A stretch of 64,000 nucleotides of DNA from Hyphomonas pacifica (GTDB lineage Bacteria; Pseudomonadota; Alphaproteobacteria; Caulobacterales; Hyphomonadaceae), in NCBI RefSeq assembly GCF_000682675.1, contig NZ_AWFA01000001.1:62001-126000 (forward strand). The letters run 5' to 3'. Numbering within the stretch: position 1 is the stretch's first letter; each line of letters starts with the position of its first letter. The notes under the pieces are model-generated. The model did no database searches, had not been told where the DNA came from, and saw only the letters and a list, made by a program, of their open reading frames with translations. The translations under genes and the position numbers were made by a program. This document shows positions 1-10,402 of this stretch, piece after piece.

Positions 1-407
1 TTAAGGTCAAGCCGCGAACCAGCACTACCGATGACAACAACGCGCTCAAGCTGCCGCTCGCCTTCAGGAGACACTGTAAGTGCAAGCGAGTTGGAAGAAG
101 GCTGAAGGTACACGTTTTCACGTGTGGTTTTGCCTTCAGATGTCTCAATCGTGATCGTGTAAGGACCGCCTACGCGGAGGCCTGATCCGAAGAAGACACC
201 ACCTGCAGAGGTCGTTTGCGTTGTCGACGTCCCCGTTGGTGTGTGAGTGACTGTAACAGTAGCATTTGCTACTGGAGCGCCTGTCTCATCCGTCACCTGT
301 CCGTTCAGGTTGGATGAGGTCACCTGCGCAAATGCAGCGCCAGAAACGGCTAGAAGCGCAATAGCAGATACAGCTGCTCCGCGCCCGAAAGTGGTCCAAT
401 TTGTCAT
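1..407 (-). CDS. TonB-dependent receptor, N-terminal part (runs off the window)
   Basis: The visible 135 residues have a signal peptide (hydrophobic stretch ending GAAFAQ), then a small beta-sandwich with GQVTDETGAPVANATVTV, typical of a carboxypeptidase-regulatory-like domain. The linker VVVIGSAGSR that follows resembles a TonB box or plug start. This order is that of Oar-like outer-membrane TonB-dependent receptors, which take up large substrates across the outer membrane. The start ATG has a good ribosome binding site, AGGGGA, six bases upstream. The plug and barrel lie outside the window, so substrate is unknown. It is divergent from the GT39 gene across 261 bp in which I see no further gene or clear operator. 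A secreted protein with only a regulatory-like domain is an alternative. Confidence 0.75.
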   Translation of the reverse strand, partial: MTNWTTFGRGAAVSAIALLAVSGAAFAQVTSSNLNGQVTDETGAPVANATVTVTHTPTGTSTTQTTSAGGVFFGSGLRVGGPYTITIETSEGKTTRENVYLQPSSNSLALTVSPEGERQLERVVVIGSAGSRLDL

Positions 408-668
408 GACTATTCCCCTAGTCGGCTAAAGCCAGCCACGCCCTTGCATGCGACTGGTTTCCGGGTCGCATAACGACTCCGGATGACAGAATAGTGACAA
501 GAACTTGAAGGTTCAGCAGTTAATTCCGTGTTTGATGGTGATCATATTGTTGCGATGCAAAAAAGACACGGTTCTGGGAACGACACTTACCAGGAATTGT
601 GCAGTCGGGGGTATATTCTACCCAGGCTGAACGGCATAAGTCTCAGGATAATAGGGAATCGCCTGCCG

Positions 669-2387
669 ATGACAGATCACACTGCTGATTCGCCTGATAA
701 CTGGCGGTCTTTCACCTTCTTCGCCCTGATCGCGTTACTGGTTGTGCGGGTGGTTTTCAATGCTGCCTCCCCGCTGGATCTCTACGCAGATGAAGCCCAG
801 TATTGGCGCTGGGGGCATACGCTGGACTGGGGGTATTATTCCAAACCACCAATGATCGCGTGGATTATCCATGCGTTCACAGCCGTGTTTGGAAACGCAG
901 AATGGGCGATTCGTCTGCCTGCCGCATTCCTGCACACGATCGGTGCTTTCATCATATACTTCCTCGGCCGCGACATGTACGGCGCGCGCACCGGCATGTT
1001 TGCCAGCATTGGCTATGCCCTGATGCCCGCAGTTATTCTGTCATCTGCAATTATCTCTACAGATGGCGTATTGATGCCCTTCTGGTGCGCCGCCTTGTGG
1101 GCCCTGTGGCGTCTGCGCAGCGGCACCGGCAGCTGGGCGAGCGCCATTGGCCTGGGCGCTGCGGTGGGGCTCGGCTTCCTGTCCAAATATGCGATGGTCT
1201 ATTTCCTGATCGGGACAGCTTTGATTCTGATCATCGATGCCGATAGCAGGCGCGCCCTGCTGACCTGGAAAGGCCTCGCCGCCCTGCTGACGGGGCTCAC
1301 CATCTTCGCACCGCATCTTGCCTGGAATGCCGCCAATGACTTCAAGACCGTCAGCCACACGGTGGATAACGCCAATTTGGGCGGAGATCTACTGAACCCG
1401 GAACACGCTCTCACTTTCCTGGTAGACCAGTTGGGTGTCTTCGGACCGATCAGCTTCCTTGCATTGATCTTTGGGGTATTCGTCATGCGCACCCAGGATC
1501 AGGGCATCATGGGCCGCGATCGCTGGCTGCTGTGCTTTATCCTGCCCGTCCTTCTGATTATTCTGGCTCAGGCCGTCCTCTCACGCGCCAATGCCAACTG
1601 GGCCGCAACCGCCTATCCTGGTGCCTGCGTTCTGGTTGCCGCGTGGTTGACACGCGCACGGCCAAATCGCAGCCTCTGGTACTGGATCGCCGGGATATGC
1701 TTCACCGCCTTCCTGTTTGCACCCGACATGTCACTGATTGCCAAACTTGCCATCGGCACGGTGACAGCCCTCTCCATTCTGGGCTTTGACCATATCGTGA
1801 AGCACGCCCCTTCCGGCCTGCTCTGGACCAGTCTGACACTTCACACCGTGCTGGCCATATCTTTCATGACCATCGCCCTTTTACCTGCCTCAACGTCCAC
1901 GGCTCTTGGCTTTGACAACGCCCTTAAACGCACGCGTGGATGGGAGCAAACCGCCGAACAAGTCTTCTCCCGCGCACAGGACATAGGAGCTACTGCGGTT
2001 CTGGTGGATGAGCGCGAAGTCTGGCACGGGCTGGACTATTATGCGCGCGAGCGTGCCACCCCGTTGATTTCCTGGCGGCGCTACGCTGGACCGAAAAGCT
2101 TTTCCGAAAGTGTCCCTTTGGAAGGACCGATGGCCCAGCGTGTTCTGGTCGTCTCCAAACATGCTTCCATGCGGCCCAGGCTACGCGGGGATTTCCAGAC
2201 CTTCGAGTCATTGGGAGATATCACCATTCCGCTTGGCACGCGCAGCAATGGATGCCCGATTGTCAGACGTTTCCAGCTGTATCTGGGAACAGGCTATCAG
2301 CCTCAGGCGCGGACACAGGAATGGGAAGACCGCTATGACGGGCAGTCAGAGTTTGAAGCCCCGCCCTGCCCGGCAAAAGACGATTAG
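669..2387 (+). CDS. ArnT/PMT-type glycosyltransferase family 39 membrane protein
   Basis: A 572-residue polytopic membrane protein of the GT39/GT83 kind, which moves a sugar from a polyprenyl-phosphate donor to a lipid or protein on the periplasmic side. The first periplasmic loop has the acidic pair D41-E42 in YADEAQYW and then GYYSKPPM, as in ArnT-like enzymes. About ten hydrophobic segments follow, then a soluble C-terminal portion of roughly 150 residues. I chose the ATG at 669, which has AGGGAA upstream; the open frame extends to 528, but those 47 residues are hydrophilic and unlike the family. Acceptor and donor cannot be read from sequence, so an lpxA-type lipid A or an exopolysaccharide role is only a guess. 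It ends 4 bp into the convergent msrA. Confidence 0.8.
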   Translation: MTDHTADSPDNWRSFTFFALIALLVVRVVFNAASPLDLYADEAQYWRWGHTLDWGYYSKPPMIAWIIHAFTAVFGNAEWAIRLPAAFLHTIGAFIIYFLGRDMYGARTGMFASIGYALMPAVILSSAIISTDGVLMPFWCAALWALWRLRSGTGSWASAIGLGAAVGLGFLSKYAMVYFLIGTALILIIDADSRRALLTWKGLAALLTGLTIFAPHLAWNAANDFKTVSHTVDNANLGGDLLNPEHALTFLVDQLGVFGPISFLALIFGVFVMRTQDQGIMGRDRWLLCFILPVLLIILAQAVLSRANANWAATAYPGACVLVAAWLTRARPNRSLWYWIAGICFTAFLFAPDMSLIAKLAIGTVTALSILGFDHIVKHAPSGLLWTSLTLHTVLAISFMTIALLPASTSTALGFDNALKRTRGWEQTAEQVFSRAQDIGATAVLVDEREVWHGLDYYARERATPLISWRRYAGPKSFSESVPLEGPMAQRVLVVSKHASMRPRLRGDFQTFESLGDITIPLGTRSNGCPIVRRFQLYLGTGYQPQARTQEWEDRYDGQSEFEAPPCPAKDD

Positions 2388-3037
2388 TGGTCGTCGGCTT
2401 TCGCCCAGATATCCCGAACCGTATCGTCCCGGCCGCATGTGGTGCGGTAGAAACGATATTTCAGCGGGTTCTTCTTGTAATAGTCCTGATGATATTCTTC
2501 GGCGGGCCAGAAGGTTTCCGCTTTCAGCACCTTGGTTACAACAGCGGCCTTCAGCACACCAGACTCGTCAATCTCGTGGATTTCCATTTCGGCGGTTTCG
2601 CGCTCTTCATCGGTGTTGACGAAGATGGCCGTGCGATAGCTGTCACCCTTGTCGCAGAACTGGCCGTCCGGGTCCGTTGGATCTACATGCTGAAAGAAAT
2701 AGCTGACTAACGCGTCATAACTCACCACGTCCGGATCATAGGTCACGCGGACAGCCTCATAATGGCCGGTGCCCTTGTGAGAGACCTGCTCATAGGTAGG
2801 GTTGAACACATGGCCGCCAGTGTATCCGGAAACTGTATCAACGACCCCATCCAGCTTGTCGAAGTCTGCCTCGACACACCAGAAACACCCACCGGCAAAA
2901 ACAGCCTGAGACAGGCGCTTGCTGGCAGCATCCTGATGCGGGGAATCCTGCTGAGCGCCTGCACTGGAGAGAAAGGCAAGCGCCATGGCCGACAGGCCAG
3001 CTATGACAGCGATTGTGGGGGTAGAAGGTGTACGCAT
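2384..3037 (-). CDS. msrA: Peptide-methionine (S)-S-oxide reductase MsrA, exported
   Basis: Reduces the S epimer of methionine sulfoxide in proteins. The catalytic signature GCFWC is at residues 50-54, with C51 the sulfenic-acid cysteine. HVDPTDPDGQFCDKGDSYR and the late Cys in YRTTCGRDD fit MsrA, the latter probably a resolving cysteine. At 217 residues it is longer than cytosolic enzymes because of a signal peptide (residues 1-29, hydrophobic core IAVIAGLSAMALAFL, cleavage after SAGA), so it should repair periplasmic proteins. No MsrB domain or membrane partner gene sits next to it. Its 3' end overlaps the convergent GT39 gene by 4 bp. Upstream lies pbpC, 159 bp away on the same strand. Confidence 0.93.
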   Translation of the reverse strand: MRTPSTPTIAVIAGLSAMALAFLSSAGAQQDSPHQDAASKRLSQAVFAGGCFWCVEADFDKLDGVVDTVSGYTGGHVFNPTYEQVSHKGTGHYEAVRVTYDPDVVSYDALVSYFFQHVDPTDPDGQFCDKGDSYRTAIFVNTDEERETAEMEIHEIDESGVLKAAVVTKVLKAETFWPAEEYHQDYYKKNPLKYRFYRTTCGRDDTVRDIWAKADDH

Positions 3038-3196
3038 AACAACTCGATACTCGGATTACACAGGCAGAAAACAACGCGCCTGTGTTTTCCATATGGCGTA
3101 GCGGCCCGTCAGGAGAAGCCACAAAGCGCAGGCCTAACACAAATGTGTACAGTGCGTGTTGCCGAAATACGTCAACAGGCGCGACTTACCAAAATG

Positions 3197-5254
3197 TCAT
3201 GCAGGGCCTGTCAGCACACGAACCTTGACCGTACTGTATCGACCGGCATCATCTACGGCGGTCACCGAGTAGAAGCCCGGTCTTTGTGGTGTCCAGACCG
3301 GAGAGCCCGCATCATCCACATCGCAGACCTGGCCATCAACATACCAGCTGAGCTCTCCCTCTCCCCTACCCGCCAGAACAAAGCCGCGTGTCGGTTTACC
3401 ATTCACCTCACCAGCCCAAAGTTCAGCATTGATAGGCGGAAAAAGGATTTCCGGGGGGGCTTCAGGCGTGAACGTCCGCAACGCACCCTTTGTATCCAGC
3501 CGACGGTTAGTGCTGAAGCGCGTGCGGGCTTCCCCCTCATCCTGCAGATGGTGGGCTGTACGGTCGGCAATTTCGAACAGGACGGGCAAAGCGACTTCAC
3601 GTCCCGTCTTGCCAGGGCGCGGTGCGCCATCTGCACGTCCGACCCAAACGACAATTGCGTGCTCGCCAGACACGGCAGCCGCCCAGCTATCACGGAAGCC
3701 GTATGACGTTCCCGTCTTGAAGGCGACTTGCGGCGCATTCGCCGTCAGTCGACCGGGCATGCGCCCTTCCGGCATCGGCGCATTTTGCAGTATACGAATC
3801 ACCTCATCCGAACTTTGCGAACTGATCAAACGGTGACCCATTCGCTCATAACTTGCGGCTTCCTCATCTGCGCGCCAGATAAGCGGCTTGGCAACACCGC
3901 CATCACCCAGCGCAGCATAAAGGATTGCCAGTTCCCGCGCGGTCAGGCCAGCGCCGCCAAGCGCAAGGGCCAGGCCCGCTTGATGACTGGCGCCGCCATT
4001 GATACGCGGACGCGCACCAGCCAGGGCCAGCTGAGCCGCGAACCGTTCCGGGCCTACGCGGTCCAGCATCAAAACCGCGGGCACGTTCAGAGAGTGCTGT
4101 AACGCGTCGGAGACCCGTACATCCCCGCGGAACATACGGTCAAAATTCTCCGGCTGATAAGATGCAAACCTTTTGGGCAAATCGGCAATGCGGGTGTCCG
4201 GAGCGGCCTGCCCATCATCAAAGGCCATGGCATAGATAAAGGGCTTCAGCGTAGAGCCCGGCGAACGCGCCTGCGCTGTCAGATCCAGCCAGCCGCCCGC
4301 CCGGTCACGTGATGCCGAACCGACAAGGCCACGCACGGCCCGCGTCGGGATGTGCACAACGATTGCAGAGACCTGTACATTAGGCCCTTCCTGTTCCGCG
4401 CGGCGCAAGGCGATCGCTTCAAGTTCGGCCTGAAGACCTGCATCCAGTGTGGAGCGCACATCCATATAGGGCCCGCTGGCCAATGCCTTTTCGGTGCCAT
4501 GCCAGGCGCGCATCGGAAAATCACGCCGCCGTCCGGGAACGGATGATGCCGCCACATCCGCGACATCCTCTTCGCTAAAGACGCCATACCAGTTCAGTTT
4601 AGTCGCTACCCAGTTGCGGGCTCGCTCCGCCTGTTCGGGGTGGCGGTCGGGGCGGCGTACTTCCGGCGATTGCGGCAGTGCGATCAGAAGTGCGATTTCA
4701 TCATCGGAGAGTCGATCCGCCTCATGGCCAAAATAGCTCCAGCTGGCAGCGCGGACGCCTTCCAGATTTCCGCCATAGGGCGTTAGCGTCAGATACAGCT
4801 CAAGAATCTCTTCCTTGGATAGCCGACGCTCGATTTGCCAGGCACGCGCGATCTCGATCAGTTTTGAGCCAATATTCCTGTCGCGCGGCTCCAGCATGCG
4901 GGCGGTCTGCATCGTGATGGTAGAGCCGCCTGATACAATGTGCCCGGCCTTCGCAGAGTCGAATGCCGCCCGCACCAGCCCGCCCCAGTCCGTTCCACGG
5001 TGGGAATAGAAGTTCTTGTCCTCCACCCGTACCAGCGCCTCAATGAATTCCGGATCAATCTTGTCCAGATCGCCATGGAAGCGCCAGCGGCCATCCCGGG
5101 TTGGGAAAGCCCTGAGTGGCTTTCCTTCCCGGTCTGTCACCAAGGCAGAAACTTCTTCCGCACGCTCAATGGGCGGCGGAAGCAGCCAGTCGACAAGGAT
5201 CACCGTACAGAAAAGTACGGCCATCCCCGCCAAAAGGCGCCTGGGCGTAAGCAT
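3197..5254 (-). CDS. pbpC: Penicillin-binding protein 1C
   Basis: Bifunctional peptidoglycan glycosyltransferase/transpeptidase, 685 residues. After one N-terminal membrane anchor (10-24) the GT51 domain carries the catalytic Glu in EDKNFYSHRG (E78) and GGSTITMQ (109-116). The transpeptidase domain has S334-x-x-K337 in SPGSTLKPF, SLN at 388-390 and KTGT at 513-516. The last 90 residues match the PBP1C-specific C-terminal domain (FPPINAELWAGE...). It starts 3 bp after the alpha-2-macroglobulin gene on the same strand, a pairing known in many Proteobacteria and taken to link repair of breached murein with trapping of invading proteases. All catalytic motifs are intact. Confidence 0.95.
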   Translation of the reverse strand: MLTPRRLLAGMAVLFCTVILVDWLLPPPIERAEEVSALVTDREGKPLRAFPTRDGRWRFHGDLDKIDPEFIEALVRVEDKNFYSHRGTDWGGLVRAAFDSAKAGHIVSGGSTITMQTARMLEPRDRNIGSKLIEIARAWQIERRLSKEEILELYLTLTPYGGNLEGVRAASWSYFGHEADRLSDDEIALLIALPQSPEVRRPDRHPEQAERARNWVATKLNWYGVFSEEDVADVAASSVPGRRRDFPMRAWHGTEKALASGPYMDVRSTLDAGLQAELEAIALRRAEQEGPNVQVSAIVVHIPTRAVRGLVGSASRDRAGGWLDLTAQARSPGSTLKPFIYAMAFDDGQAAPDTRIADLPKRFASYQPENFDRMFRGDVRVSDALQHSLNVPAVLMLDRVGPERFAAQLALAGARPRINGGASHQAGLALALGGAGLTARELAILYAALGDGGVAKPLIWRADEEAASYERMGHRLISSQSSDEVIRILQNAPMPEGRMPGRLTANAPQVAFKTGTSYGFRDSWAAAVSGEHAIVVWVGRADGAPRPGKTGREVALPVLFEIADRTAHHLQDEGEARTRFSTNRRLDTKGALRTFTPEAPPEILFPPINAELWAGEVNGKPTRGFVLAGRGEGELSWYVDGQVCDVDDAGSPVWTPQRPGFYSVTAVDDAGRYSTVKVRVLTGPA

Positions 5255-5257
5255 GAC

Positions 5258-8200
5258 TTACTGCCCTCCTCCCATGGAGCCTGGGGCCGCACTGATGGTG
5301 ACACGGCCCGCCTTGGAACGTGCAAACACTTCCGGACGGTACATGTCTTCAGCCACAACACCCGGCATCGCAAAGTCACCTGGCGTTACGGCCCGCACGA
5401 CATAAGCCAGCGTCACGGCGTCGCCATAGACATCCACTGCGGCCACATAGCGATCATCCTGAGCCTCAGCTGTCTGTGTGCGCGCCAACCGGCCGAGATA
5501 CGCAAAGGCCCCGGAGTTTCCATACTCCTGCTCTCCATCCGCCGGACGCAGCACTGTTTCGATCTCGAAACCAGCCGGCAGCAAGTCTGCCACGACCACA
5601 GGGTTCAACCGCCGCTCCTGCGGAGTAACCCGCATGCTGACGACCAGCTGATCCCCCTGCTGCACCCGTGACAAGTCAACCTTACCGCCAGTCAGCGTGT
5701 AATAGGTCTTGTCCACCCGCAGGCTGGACGACGCAGCAGGTGGGGCTGAGTTGGGCGCACCCGTCACCAGTACAGTGCGGAACATCGGGGCCTTGCCTTC
5801 CAGTTTGAAGGTAACGCCTTCGCTCGCCTGGGCTTCGGTCAGAGCGTATTGACGCTCATTATTGTTGCCGCGGCCAAGACCTTCCACACCCAGTTTGAAC
5901 CCGTCTGCCCCCTTGTTCAAGGCATCGACGGCCAGCAAGGCGAACGCCTTTTCCTGGGTTGTCATCCGGCTCGGGTCCGGAGCATCCTCGCCAAGCTTCT
6001 CGGCTAGGCTTTCAACGGCATCCAACATGCCCGCTTCAGAGGCGAGCGCCAGAATGGCGGCCTCATCCCGCAGCGGAGTCTGGTAATAGTCGCCTGTATT
6101 GTCATAGCCGATGCCGTCCATGGCGGCCTTAAAGGAGGACGAAGCCCGGGCACGGTCACCCATCATGGCCAGAGCAGCGCCAATATGGGCCCGTGCAAGC
6201 GGGCTATCGATATTCGTCAGCTCACGATCATGTAGATAGCGTAGACGGGAAATATCAGCTTTTCCCGCCTTGGCCAGCACATAGAGTGCGTAGGCCGAAG
6301 ACCGTTGCATCATCTTTTCCGCTGTGTCGTTCGAATAACGGCTCTCATAAACATCCGTGTCATAGCCATAGACACGCCATGCATCGCCGGTTGAGATGGC
6401 CCGCAGGGCGCCATAGGCCCGGTCGAGCGCTTCATTCGGGACCGCATATCCAGCCTGCTGTGCGCGGTAGACGAAGTCCGTCACATAGGCGCCTAGCCAT
6501 GGGGAGGCGTAGCCATCCCCTTCCCGCCACAAGCCAAAGGCACCATCCGAACTCTGCCGGTTCAGCACCGTGTTCACAGCTTCCTGGACGCGCGTAGTCG
6601 CATCATCCTTTGAGCCCTTGGCACCCATGGACACCAATTGCTCAGAATACAGCAGCGGCAAGGCGCGGCTGGTCGTCTGCTCGGTGCAGCCATAGGGATA
6701 ACGGTCCAGAGACGCATAGAGCGTGGCCGGGTCCATCGGCAGAGTTGAAAAACCGACACTGACGCTAGACGATCCTGGCACAAATCCCTGCATAAGGTCT
6801 GCACTGACCGCATACGTCTCACCAGGCTGCATCAACTGTTTGGTGACGCGGGTTTCAGGCAGATACGGAGACCGCGTCTGGATCTGGTAAGTACGCTCCG
6901 TCGAGTATTTGTCAGGACCTTCCACGGAAAGCATCACAGTGGAAATGCCTTCGCTTTCCGCTTCGATGCGGACCGGCACATCGGCGCGCTTGCCTGTTTC
7001 CAGTGTGCGCGTCAGCCGCCCATCCGCAACATTGACACTGCCTTCCTCCGTGATCGTCGCGGAGAACTCACCATTGCCCAGCTCCACATTGTCAATGCTG
7101 GCCGTCATCATCGCCTCGTCACCTGGCGCCAGGAAGCGCGGCATGATCAGGTCTGAGGGCGCCTTGTCGCGCACAACCATGCTGGACTCGGCAGATCCCA
7201 AACCTGATTTCGACCAAGCAACGGCCATAAGACGCAATTCGCCATTGAATTCGGGTAAGTCGAACCGGACACGCGCCTTGCCGGAGCGGCCAATATCCAC
7301 GAGACCGGAGAAAAGGGCGACAGACTTCACCGGTACAACGGAGAGGCCTTCGCCGCCCAATTGGTCACCGCCCGAGCGGACCTCGGCCGGCAGCCCCATA
7401 TTCGGATCCAGCAAACGGCCATAGTCGTCATACATCTCAACGCCCAGCGCCTTCTTGCCATAATAATAGCTGACAGGATCAGGGCTCTTGAACTTGGTGA
7501 GACGCAGAATGCCTTCATCGACGGCCGCCAGGGTGAGATAGACAGGCTCACGTGGCCCGCCTTCAAATTCCACCTCGACCACTTGCTCGCCTACAGGACG
7601 CACAACATCGGGTGCCTTGATGGTCATGCCAAATGTGCGCGACTCCATATTGACGGGAATATGGGTGACACCCACCGCGCGCCGAGGCTTGGCCTGAAGG
7701 ATGGGATCACGCTCAGTATAAACCGACACCATCACATACGCACCCTCTCCCCAATCCTCTGTCACGGGCAGGGTCACATTCGTGCCCTGATCACTGACGG
7801 CCAGATTCTGCACGGACAGAACGCGGTCCGTAGCCACCACAATCTGGGCCTGCCCCGCATAAGGCGGAATGATTGTGATGTCGGCACTCTTGCCTGGCCC
7901 TGGTGCCTTGTCAGGACCAAGCACACGCACGCGATCCGGGGCTTCCGTCCCGTCTTCCGACACACGGCCGCCCCAGCCGACATAGAAATCATCGCTGGCA
8001 GAAATACTGGAATGCGCCTCAGTGCCTTCCACAACCAGCTCATGGCTGCCCCAGTCGAGGCCGCTGACGCGGATCTCTGCCGAGCCTCCTTCAGGAGTCG
8101 TCACTATGCCTTCATTGACCTTCGTCACGGTACGTGACCGACGCCAACGCCAACGATCCCCATCCCGATACCAGTCATAGTGATAGTCGACTGCCAGCAG

Positions 8201-10234
8201 TTTCCAGGTCAGCCGTTGGGCAATCGCCTTTCCGGCCTCATTGATGGCGACAACTTCGTAAGCAGCGTCCTTGCCCTCTTCGACTGAGTAATCAAAACCG
8301 GGCTTCAGGCCGACATAGAGCCGTTCAGGACGATACGGAATCCGCACGCTTTCCGTGACGGCGCGACCACCTGGCTCCAGCACGCTGATGACAGCATTGA
8401 TGCGCAGCGGCCTTCCGGCATTGCTGCCTGCGTTGCCCGGGGCGATCTGAACATTTGCCACCCCTGCCCCGTCCGTCGTCGTATCATCCATTTCCAGGAT
8501 ACGTTCATGGAAGGTCTGGTCATGGCGGCCAAAGCTGAAATCCTTGAAATCCGGGAAAGGATTCGGCGCCGCTTCCACCCGGGCTTCCGACTTGACCGTC
8601 AGGCCTGCGCCGGGCGCGCCATAGAGGAAGCGTGAGGACACTTCCACAGCGCGAGTCTCGCCCAGCTTCAGCGGCGTATCCTTGTCCGTCTCGAGATCTA
8701 CGGCGATGCGCTGCGGGACAAAATCCTCGACAGCGAAATTAACGGAACCGGATGCGCCCGATACGCCGTCAACTTCCAGCGTTGCGCGCCATTGCCCACG
8801 TGAGGCACCTTTGGCCAGTTGATAGCTGTGCAGCACGGCAGACGCTTCCGGATCATTGAATCTGAACTTGTCCGCAACCAGGCCATTCGGACGGTAGATC
8901 ACCAGATAACCAGAACGGTCTTCAATCGCCTTGCCAGTACGGTCGCGCAGCATGGCTGTCAGCTGCACCGTCTCACCTGGGCGATAAATGCCCCGTTCGG
9001 AATAGACATAGGCGTCAATAAGGCTCGGCGCCCGGCGTCCGCCAACGGCATATTCAGAGAGATCCACAGGCGCACGGGTCAGATCCAGAACCGCCAGTTC
9101 GCCCTTGGCGCTGTAGGCCATAACGAGCTTGGGAGACATATTGCCCTGACCATTCGTGATCGGAGCATCAAAGGTAACTCGGCCCATTTCGTCACTGCGG
9201 GCCTCTGCCAGAATGTCATTGTTCATGGCGACGAGTTGCACCGTCGTGTCCGGAACGGGGCGACCATCCTTCAGGGAACGCAGCGTCAGGTCCAGGCCAT
9301 TGCCCCCCTGATAGGCAGTAATGGCCAGATCCGTCATCATGATCCAGCGGCTGGAAGAGGCTGGTGGCCCCTCCGCGCTGTTCAGTTCGGCAGCATCTTC
9401 CACATTTACATAATAGACACCCGGCTCCAGTGTGCCGATGACGTCCTGTAGGGGGAAGACTGTCACAACCGGCGCATTCTGCTCATTCGCGATCTGCATT
9501 TTGCCGCTGAACAATTCTTCTTCCACATCGCTCGGGTCATCTTCACCCCAAGTATAGGCGTAGCGGCCTTGCGACGTTGTCTCGCCTTCGGAAATATTCT
9601 TGAAGGCCAGTGCGCGGTCATTGATGCGGGATACGGTGACTTTCACCTCATCCACATTCACGGTTTCAATCGGCAGGCCATCTGCATCTTCGCGCGGCAA
9701 GATGATGCCCGCACCCTTGAAGCCGACATAAGGCGGGCGATCCGCAAAATCGATCGGGATTGTTTCGTCCCGCTTCAGCGTGCGCCCGTCTGCAGCGGGT
9801 AAACCGGACAACAGCTTCGCTGTGCGTTCACTGCCAAAGGTCAGGCCGCCTACACACAGCTCACGCCCTTCCACGCTCAATGCCGGCCGGAAAGCCGGTC
9901 GGAACTCGACATAAGGAGAGTAATCAGCTTGCGGATCAAGCGGTGCAGAGAAGACAAAGCACGCCAGTGGCTGTTCCGTTGCGGTGTCGATACGATATCT
10001 GAAATAGGTAAAGTCCTGCTCTGCTGTCTCGCGGGCTTTCTGGCGTCGGGCCTCACGTTGGCGTGCAGCCACATTGTCCGCCGCAGAGCGTGTAACGACA
10101 CTGCCTTCATCCGATTTTGCCGGATCAGGTCCGGCCTTTTCCTTGCCGCCACCACACGCAGCAAGCATGGCGATCATAAAAGCGGCAACCACCGCCCGGC
10201 CCGAACCCCACTTGCCCGATTGTTTATGCGACAT
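5258..10234 (-). CDS. Bacterial alpha-2-macroglobulin (YfhM-type) lipoprotein
   Basis: A 1658-residue periplasmic protease trap. The lipobox LAAC puts the lipidated cysteine at C28 after a classic signal. Serial beta-sandwich macroglobulin domains fill the first 1100 residues. The thioester motif CTEQ is intact at C1183-Q1186 within YPYGCTEQTTSRALPLLY, so covalent trapping should work, and an alpha/alpha toroid and receptor-like C-terminal domain follow. I chose the ATG with AAGGAGAGG upstream rather than the frame extension to 10381, which puts 49 non-secretory residues before the lipobox. It is translationally close-coupled to pbpC (3 bp). The gene is divergent from a DUF454 gene. Confidence 0.93.
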   Translation of the reverse strand: MSHKQSGKWGSGRAVVAAFMIAMLAACGGGKEKAGPDPAKSDEGSVVTRSAADNVAARQREARRQKARETAEQDFTYFRYRIDTATEQPLACFVFSAPLDPQADYSPYVEFRPAFRPALSVEGRELCVGGLTFGSERTAKLLSGLPAADGRTLKRDETIPIDFADRPPYVGFKGAGIILPREDADGLPIETVNVDEVKVTVSRINDRALAFKNISEGETTSQGRYAYTWGEDDPSDVEEELFSGKMQIANEQNAPVVTVFPLQDVIGTLEPGVYYVNVEDAAELNSAEGPPASSSRWIMMTDLAITAYQGGNGLDLTLRSLKDGRPVPDTTVQLVAMNNDILAEARSDEMGRVTFDAPITNGQGNMSPKLVMAYSAKGELAVLDLTRAPVDLSEYAVGGRRAPSLIDAYVYSERGIYRPGETVQLTAMLRDRTGKAIEDRSGYLVIYRPNGLVADKFRFNDPEASAVLHSYQLAKGASRGQWRATLEVDGVSGASGSVNFAVEDFVPQRIAVDLETDKDTPLKLGETRAVEVSSRFLYGAPGAGLTVKSEARVEAAPNPFPDFKDFSFGRHDQTFHERILEMDDTTTDGAGVANVQIAPGNAGSNAGRPLRINAVISVLEPGGRAVTESVRIPYRPERLYVGLKPGFDYSVEEGKDAAYEVVAINEAGKAIAQRLTWKLLAVDYHYDWYRDGDRWRWRRSRTVTKVNEGIVTTPEGGSAEIRVSGLDWGSHELVVEGTEAHSSISASDDFYVGWGGRVSEDGTEAPDRVRVLGPDKAPGPGKSADITIIPPYAGQAQIVVATDRVLSVQNLAVSDQGTNVTLPVTEDWGEGAYVMVSVYTERDPILQAKPRRAVGVTHIPVNMESRTFGMTIKAPDVVRPVGEQVVEVEFEGGPREPVYLTLAAVDEGILRLTKFKSPDPVSYYYGKKALGVEMYDDYGRLLDPNMGLPAEVRSGGDQLGGEGLSVVPVKSVALFSGLVDIGRSGKARVRFDLPEFNGELRLMAVAWSKSGLGSAESSMVVRDKAPSDLIMPRFLAPGDEAMMTASIDNVELGNGEFSATITEEGSVNVADGRLTRTLETGKRADVPVRIEAESEGISTVMLSVEGPDKYSTERTYQIQTRSPYLPETRVTKQLMQPGETYAVSADLMQGFVPGSSSVSVGFSTLPMDPATLYASLDRYPYGCTEQTTSRALPLLYSEQLVSMGAKGSKDDATTRVQEAVNTVLNRQSSDGAFGLWREGDGYASPWLGAYVTDFVYRAQQAGYAVPNEALDRAYGALRAISTGDAWRVYGYDTDVYESRYSNDTAEKMMQRSSAYALYVLAKAGKADISRLRYLHDRELTNIDSPLARAHIGAALAMMGDRARASSSFKAAMDGIGYDNTGDYYQTPLRDEAAILALASEAGMLDAVESLAEKLGEDAPDPSRMTTQEKAFALLAVDALNKGADGFKLGVEGLGRGNNNERQYALTEAQASEGVTFKLEGKAPMFRTVLVTGAPNSAPPAASSSLRVDKTYYTLTGGKVDLSRVQQGDQLVVSMRVTPQERRLNPVVVADLLPAGFEIETVLRPADGEQEYGNSGAFAYLGRLARTQTAEAQDDRYVAAVDVYGDAVTLAYVVRAVTPGDFAMPGVVAEDMYRPEVFARSKAGRVTISAAPGSMGGGQ

Positions 10235-10402
10235 GAAACCCTCTCCTTTGAGCTTTCTTACAGTTCTTACACATCTTCCGGGGGGCGCGAACAGGGCGCG
10301 ATTGAGACAAATCAAAGAAAAACGCCTAAATTCGAGCCTCAATTGGTTTACAGACATGGTCAGGCACTTGCCAGGCGTCATGGGACAGGGAATGGATCAC
10401 TC

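Noticed and set aside
528-668. N-terminal extension of the GT39 gene
   Set aside because: The added 47 residues are hydrophilic and unlike GT39; the ATG at 669 has a ribosome binding site and gives the usual N-terminus.
2762-3706. 314-residue plus-strand frame over msrA and pbpC
   Set aside because: It runs over two clear minus-strand genes and reads through the intergenic gap, with no recognisable domain.
10235-10381. Extended start of the alpha-2-macroglobulin
   Set aside because: It places non-secretory residues before an otherwise perfect lipoprotein signal; AAGGAGAGG precedes the downstream ATG.
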